Source: Clostridia bacterium (GTDB taxonomy: Bacteria; Bacillota; Clostridia; Christensenellales; Borkfalkiaceae). From it: a stretch of 8,285 nt of DNA. The stretch covers positions 1 to 8,285 of the forward strand of contig CAAGAM010000251.1 of NCBI GenBank assembly GCA_900767815.1, read 5' to 3'. The notes beneath the pieces were generated by a model. The model saw only the letters and a program-made list of their open reading frames with translations, made no database searches and was not told the DNA's origin. Each line of letters begins with the position of its first letter. Position 1 is the first letter of the stretch. The translations under genes were made by a program, and so were the position numbers. This document shows, piece by piece, positions 4,912 through 8,285 of this stretch.

Positions 4912-6438
4912 GATTGGCGGAAGCGAAGGGAGTTTGTTCGAACACCTGTTTTTATTGTAGGCAGTCTTTTTTAGGGACTGCCTTTTTATTTCTTCTATCG
5001 TTTCTTTCGAGATTTTATACTTTGTATAATTCTCCGTGAAGTTGTAGGTAATCGTTACACTGTCGTTGTCGAGAATGACTTCTCGCACGCACGTTTTTAT
5101 GATTAGTTTTCTTACGGGCATATCTTGTATATCGCCACAAATAACGGAGTTTAAGTAACTCTCAATCTTTTCGGGAGAAAGGAATGTGTAAGTCCGCTGT
5201 TTCTCTTGCTCAATATCGAAGTCGAGTCCTGCGATTTGCGCTTCGAGTTCTTTCAATCGAATTTTAGTCTGTTCCGTAACAATACCTTGTTCGATTGCAG
5301 ATATAAGATTTTGAGTTGCTTTCAAAGCGTTTTGCCGCTGTGCTTCAAGGCTTTTTATCACGGTATTTCGCTTGGTTTCTTCTTCGTGCATTTTGCAAAG
5401 AGTTTCGGCTATGTATCTGACAATGCCTTCATCTGCAAGCAAAGCCCACGTTGAATTGATGACTATATCTTCAAGCCATTGCTTATCCACCGACTTCAAT
5501 TTGCACGGATGCTGTTTGCGCCGTTTTGCAAGGCACGAATAATAGTAATAAACCCTTCCGAGTTTGCTTGTTCCGCTTTCACCGACCATAGGACGATGGC
5601 AATCTCCGCAATAGAGTTTTCCCGAAAGAATGAAGTCGAAGATTTCTTTCTTGCGACCGGGAGCGTGTTTGTTCTCGGTATGTATATCCTGAACTTTCTG
5701 CCATAATACGTCGTCGATGATTTTCGGATAGATATTATCGTAAACGGTGTCGCCGTGCCGTATCTTTCCGTTGTATTTGGTGTTGGCAAGAATTTTATAA
5801 ATCTTCTTGTCGGTGATATACAACCCTTTCTTTGTTCTGATTCCGCGGGCTTGTAAATCTTTAGATAGTGCAACCGCCGTATAACCCTGCGAATACTTCG
5901 TAAAAATTTCTTTCACGATTTCCGCCTCCGCCGGGTTGATGACGTTCTTTTTGTCAACGACGTCGTAACCGAATATGACCGCTCCTCCGGTGTATTGTCC
6001 TTTGCGGTAACTTTCATTCAATCCGCGATGCACTTTTTGAGATAATTCCGCCGAATAGTACTGGTTCATGCCTTCCAAAAGGCTTTCCAAGATAATTCCT
6101 TCCGGACTGTCGGGGATATTTTCCATAGCGGACAACACTTTTACGCCGTTTTCTTTCAAGGTGTGTTTGTGAATGGTTGTTTCGTATTTGTTACGGCTGA
6201 ACCTATCCAGCTTATACACCAAAACGTAATCCCAAGCACGCTTGTTGCTGTCTTTTATCATACGCTGAAAATCGGGGCGCATATCGTTCGTTCCCGTCAT
6301 GGCGCGGTCGATATAGGTGTCAACTATTAAAATATCGTTGTTTTTGGCAAATTCCTGACAAACGCGAAGTTGCCCTTCGATAGATTGCTCGGTCTGACTA
6401 TCGCTGCTGTACCGAGCATAGATAACTGCTGTCTTCAT
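4903..6438 (-). CDS. large serine recombinase, intact (511 aa), convergent copy
   Basis: It has the same architecture as the plus-strand recombinase. The resolvase domain has YARYSSDSQ with S11 and R9 and the Arg motif YKLDRFSRN at 75-83. Then come the 'recombinase' domain (about 150-265), a zinc ribbon with C277, C280, C302 and C312, a coiled coil with AIEQGIVTEQ near 381-390, and a C-terminal beta segment. The ATG at 6438-6436 is preceded by AAAGGAG at 6458-6452; the 13-nt spacing is long but there is no better start. The first 110 residues match the other copy very closely, while the DNA-binding half differs, which suggests a shared origin but a different recognition site. The last 20 or so residues are coded by terminator hairpins. 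The gene points away from the structured region at 6493-6773. Its att site may lie there, because att sites of such enzymes often flank their gene. Confidence 0.92.
   Translation of the reverse strand: MKTAVIYARYSSDSQTEQSIEGQLRVCQEFAKNNDILIVDTYIDRAMTGTNDMRPDFQRMIKDSNKRAWDYVLVYKLDRFSRNKYETTIHKHTLKENGVKVLSAMENIPDSPEGIILESLLEGMNQYYSAELSQKVHRGLNESYRKGQYTGGAVIFGYDVVDKKNVINPAEAEIVKEIFTKYSQGYTAVALSKDLQARGIRTKKGLYITDKKIYKILANTKYNGKIRHGDTVYDNIYPKIIDDVLWQKVQDIHTENKHAPGRKKEIFDFILSGKLYCGDCHRPMVGESGTSKLGRVYYYYSCLAKRRKQHPCKLKSVDKQWLEDIVINSTWALLADEGIVRYIAETLCKMHEEETKRNTVIKSLEAQRQNALKATQNLISAIEQGIVTEQTKIRLKELEAQIAGLDFDIEQEKQRTYTFLSPEKIESYLNSVICGDIQDMPVRKLIIKTCVREVILDNDSVTITYNFTENYTKYKISKETIEEIKRQSLKKTAYNKNRCSNKLPSLPPIKT
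4959..4990 (+). terminator. plus-oriented terminator hairpin inside the 3' end of the minus-strand gene
   Basis: AGGCAGTC (4959-4966) pairs with GACTGCCT (4976-4983), and TTTTATTTC follows on the plus strand. On the minus strand there is no T-tract after it. It would stop plus-strand transcripts before they run antisense through the convergent recombinase. Confidence 0.55.
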
Positions 6439-6508
6439 AACTGCTTTGCTACTCCTTTAACTTATTTTTTGTCTTTCGACGGAAACCGAACAATCCGATT
6501 TTGGCGAA

Positions 6509-6588
6509 CGTTGCAAGGAATAAGTAAAAAATATAGGGCGATTTCTTGTGTCTTTATAGTCATCACTATATTTTTTACCCTTGCAACG
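6509..6588. repeat. 23-bp inverted repeat with a 5-nt bulge
   Basis: CGTTGCAAGG (6509-6518) and GTAAAAAATATAG (6524-6536), separated by AATAA, are perfectly complementary to the uninterrupted CTATATTTTTTAC plus CCTTGCAACG at 6566-6588. The spacer is 29 nt. A looser outer pair, ATCCGATTTTGG (6493-6504) with CCGAAATCGGAT (6625-6636), frames it. It lies about 70 bp upstream of the minus-strand recombinase start, so recombination site and regulatory RNA are both possible. Confidence 0.55.
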
Positions 6589-6697
6589 GCTCGATTATGG
6601 TTTTGTATCTTGATAGTTGTAAGACCGAAATCGGATAGGCTTTCCGCGAGAAAGAAAAAATCGTCTTGTTTCTTTCTTGTCCACAAGATTACGAGTT

Positions 6698-6723
6698 AAA
6701 GTCGCAAAATCTTTGCGAGTTTG
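6698..6723 (+). repeat. GTCGCAA hairpin, extra copy
   Basis: AAAGTCGCAAAATCTTTGCG followed by AGTTTG matches the hairpin part of the leader modules at 1925 and 6748; its GTCGC start lies exactly 50 bp before that of the next copy (6701 and 6751). The arms are CGCAAA and TTTGCG. Confidence 0.5.
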
Positions 6724-6747
6724 AAAAAATATCCGCAAAAAAATTTT

Positions 6748-6802
6748 GAAGTCGCAAGAAACCTGCGAGTTTGGTTGTTATGCTCTCCTCAAAAAAAGGA
6801 GG
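6748..6802 (+). repeat. hairpin-plus-RBS leader module, copy 2 (before 53-aa gene)
   Basis: It starts GAAGTCGCAAGAAACCTGCG and ends with a seven-A run and the RBS at 6796-6802. It is the same length as the module before rep (1925-1979) and matches at 43 of 55 positions by eye. The arms of the hairpin are among the conserved parts, although the stem here is weaker. Confidence 0.55.
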
Positions 6803-6809
6803 CAATTTT

Positions 6810-6971
6810 ATGAAAGAAGAAGTTAAAAAGGAACGCGAGATCTATGCAATCGGTCGTCCGAGCCTTGATACACTCACTCCGAACGAGCGAAAAGTATTCT
6901 TTTCAACACTTTTGCAATGCGTGATAGAGCATTTCAAAGAAAAACCCGAAGAAACCGACAAAAATAATTAG
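6810..6971 (+). CDS. small protein, 53 aa, unknown function
   Basis: The ATG at 6810 follows a perfect RBS (AAAGGAGG, 6796-6802) with 7 nt spacing, which is far better than the in-frame TTG at 6771. The product is charged: a Lys/Glu-rich N-terminus (MKEEVKKEREIYA), a central IGRPSLDTLTPNERKVFF segment, then a short amphipathic helix (STLLQCVIEHFKE) and an acidic-basic tail. There is no signal peptide or membrane segment. I do not recognise a family. The leader is shared with rep, so the gene may belong to the mobile element or be regulated with it. It lies 75 bp before the ATG of the WYL regulator, which has its own promoter. Confidence 0.65.
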   Translation: MKEEVKKEREIYAIGRPSLDTLTPNERKVFFSTLLQCVIEHFKEKPEETDKNN

Positions 6972-6989
6972 TTTTCGTCGCCTTTTATA

Positions 6990-7018
6990 TTGTGTTTTTC
7001 ACAATTTTAAGGTATAAT
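6990..7018 (+). promoter_or_regulatory. promoter of the WYL regulator gene
   Basis: TATAAT at 7013-7018 lies 17 nt after TTGTGT at 6990-6995 (three of six -35 consensus bases). Transcription would start near 7025, giving a leader of about 20 nt before the ATG at 7046. Confidence 0.55.
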
Positions 7019-7045
7019 ATAACAAAAGACGGTGGGGAGAATTAT

Positions 7046-8026
7046 ATGGCTCAACCTAACGAATACAAAATCAAACTTCTTGTTCTCTGGGACATTCTTT
7101 GCCGTTATACAGACGAAGAGCATCCCATGCATACGGACGAAATCATAGCAAAACTTGCAGAAAAAGGTATCAGCGGTTCAAGAAAAGTTTTGGCGGCGGA
7201 TATTGCTCTTTTGAACGAATACGGCTATGAGGTCCTGTCTTTCAAAAAGAAATTTCACTACTACTATGTTGCTAATCGACCATTTGACACGGCAGAAATC
7301 GTTTTGCTGTCCGACGTTATAAAGGCATCGAAACTTACTCCGCAGCAAAAAAACAATATAATAGAAAAACTTTCCGGAACTCTTTGCTCGTATCAGGCAA
7401 TGCTTATTTCAAAAAACATTGTTTCGTTTGACAAAGGAAAGTTTGGCAATAGTTCGTTTATATACAGCGTCGATTCTATAGAACGGGCTATCAACAATAA
7501 TAAACAAATCTCATTCAAGTATTTCGATTACGACGAAAAGCACTGCAAAGCGTATCGTAAAAACGGTAAAAGATACTACGCAAACCCGATAATTATGGTC
7601 TGGAACAAAGACAATTACTATATGCTTTGTTTCAATAACGGATACGATGAAATTGTTACTTATCGGTTGGACAAAATGGACGACGTATCGGTCGAAAAAA
7701 CGGAAAGACAGCCGCACCCGGAATACGAACTTTTCAATACAGAACAGTATCGTAAGCAAGTTTTCTCTATGTGTAGCGGCGAATTACATAAGGTAACGTT
7801 GACTTTCACCAAAGACTTGCTATCGGAAATTTTTGACCGTTTCGGCGACGATATTCGTATTCGGCAAATCGACGACAACACCTACTCTGTGGATATTAAC
7901 GTCCAAATATCGAAGCCTTTGTTTACTTGGATAATCGGTACTCAAGGAAAAGTAAAAATCAAATCGCCACGAAAGGCAGTTGACGAGTTCAATAAGTTCG
8001 TTGCAATAATCGAAGAGGCATACTGA
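7046..8026 (+). CDS. WYL-domain transcriptional regulator (326 aa)
   Basis: Proteins of this family bind DNA with an N-terminal helix-turn-helix and sense a ligand, often a nucleic acid or nucleotide, with the WYL domain. The start is the ATG at 7046, with GGTGGGGAGA just upstream. An in-frame TTG at 6992 lies upstream of the -10 box and is unlikely. Residues 1-78 form the HTH part (LLVLWDILCRYTDEEHP, then EIIAKLAEKGI and a second helix at 46-58). The WYL domain spans about 140-215 with the ISFKYFDYD strand, PIIMVWNKDNYYML (W186, Y191/Y192, L194) and TYRLDKM. A WCX-like C-terminal extension follows at about 247-322. The length and domain order are typical, and nothing is missing. The next gene begins 8 bp after its stop, so the two form an operon. 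WYL regulators are common near phage-defence and mobile loci, but nothing here shows the target. Confidence 0.88.
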   Translation: MAQPNEYKIKLLVLWDILCRYTDEEHPMHTDEIIAKLAEKGISGSRKVLAADIALLNEYGYEVLSFKKKFHYYYVANRPFDTAEIVLLSDVIKASKLTPQQKNNIIEKLSGTLCSYQAMLISKNIVSFDKGKFGNSSFIYSVDSIERAINNNKQISFKYFDYDEKHCKAYRKNGKRYYANPIIMVWNKDNYYMLCFNNGYDEIVTYRLDKMDDVSVEKTERQPHPEYELFNTEQYRKQVFSMCSGELHKVTLTFTKDLLSEIFDRFGDDIRIRQIDDNTYSVDINVQISKPLFTWIIGTQGKVKIKSPRKAVDEFNKFVAIIEEAY

Positions 8027-8034
8027 AATAACTT

Positions 8035-8285
8035 ATGGGGAAAATATACGATAAAATAAAAAGATACGAGCAACTTGCTACAAAAAATCCGAAGTACTAT
8101 GTTTCTATCGGGGATTTATGCGTTGACGAGGGCGATTTTAAGAACGCAACGGCATATTATCAAAAAGCCGTCGACAACGGCGTTTTGGCATATACTGTTC
8201 TTGGCGACACTTGGGGCTACCGCTCTCAATACAAAAAAGCGTTCGACGTTTATACGGAAGGCGCAAACAAAGGCGAAGCGGAGTG
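8035..8285 (+). CDS. TPR/Sel1-like repeat protein, N-terminal part (cut by window end)
   Basis: The ATG at 8035 opens a frame with no stop through the end of the window (83 codons). The sequence shows helical repeats of the TPR/Sel1 kind: YVSIGDLCVDEGDFKNATAY then YQKAVDNG at residues 26-53, and AYTVLGDTWGYRSQYKKAFD with VYTEGANKGEAE next. The pattern of small, aromatic and Ala residues repeats every 33-35 positions. There is no signal peptide. The RBS is weak (GAGG at 8015-8018 is too far), so translation is probably coupled to the WYL gene, which ends 8 bp upstream. Such repeats usually serve protein-protein contact. What follows the repeats is off the window, so the function is open. Confidence 0.65.
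   Translation, partial: MGKIYDKIKRYEQLATKNPKYYVSIGDLCVDEGDFKNATAYYQKAVDNGVLAYTVLGDTWGYRSQYKKAFDVYTEGANKGEAE

Larger units (their letters stand above)
6439..6809. other. structured intergenic region between recombinase and 53-aa gene
   Basis: A 370-bp gap without a gene but dense in palindromes. It holds the recombinase RBS region (6452-6481), a bulged 23-bp inverted repeat (6509-6588) within a weaker outer pair (6493-6504 with 6625-6636), AGAAAGAAA/TTTCTTTCT (6649-6677), TCTTGTCCACAAGA (6675-6688), and two copies of the GTCGCAA hairpin (6698-6723 and 6749-6773). It must contain the promoters for the divergent neighbours, but I cannot point to a convincing one. Confidence 0.5.

Noticed and set aside
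6698..6773. Possible CRISPR-like repeats (GTCGCAA hairpins 50 bp apart)
   Set aside because: Only two local copies, imperfect, with no spacer-like regularity and no cas genes; better explained as leader or operator hairpins.
6992..7045. Upstream TTG start for the WYL regulator (18 extra residues)
   Set aside because: It lies upstream of the TATAAT box and lacks an RBS, while the ATG at 7046 has a purine-rich RBS and fits the usual family start.

Overview
The window looks like accessory DNA of a low-to-moderate GC Bacillota, most likely a gut-type Clostridia. This is inference from four things: strong AAAGGAGG ribosome binding sites, the style of the large serine recombinases (LSRs), the HUH Rep protein, and a WYL-type regulator. 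No rRNA, tRNA or CRISPR array is visible, so the lineage cannot be fixed more closely.

Left edge (1-1164): a graveyard of gene remnants. A 37-codon plus-strand ORF with a good RBS runs into a minus-strand fragment of a small HTH regulator. That abuts the 3' two thirds of an LSR gene whose catalytic domain is missing.

Centre-left (1165-2894): about 820 bp without a convincing gene but rich in secondary structure. It holds a 17-bp perfect inverted repeat with a nested hairpin, a second GC-rich hairpin, an extended -10 promoter, a folded leader and a terminator-like hairpin. A HUH-endonuclease Rep gene follows, whose conserved N-terminus appears to be one base out of frame with its only well-placed start codon. 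The layout is what one expects of an integrated rolling-circle replicon.

Centre (2895-6438): an intact plus-strand LSR (499 aa) follows rep. A long multi-stem inverted repeat comes next, then a second intact LSR (511 aa) on the minus strand, convergent with the first. Both carry the catalytic Ser, the Arg motif and a four-Cys zinc ribbon. Each has a terminator hairpin at or inside its last codons, and both share an upstream sequence and RBS, so they are duplicates of one module.

Right (6439-8285): about 370 bp of hairpins includes a 23-bp bulged inverted repeat and ends in a 55-bp leader that matches the rep leader (43/55 by eye). This precedes a 53-aa protein of unknown function. A promoter then drives a full-length WYL-domain regulator, followed 8 bp later by the start of a TPR/Sel1-like protein that runs off the window.

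As a whole: the rep-LSR unit probably copies and moves itself. The repeated order 'LSR, then large inverted repeat' (first with the broken LSR, then with the intact one) suggests tandem or nested insertions of related elements at one site. The WYL-TPR pair is either cargo or flanking chromosome.
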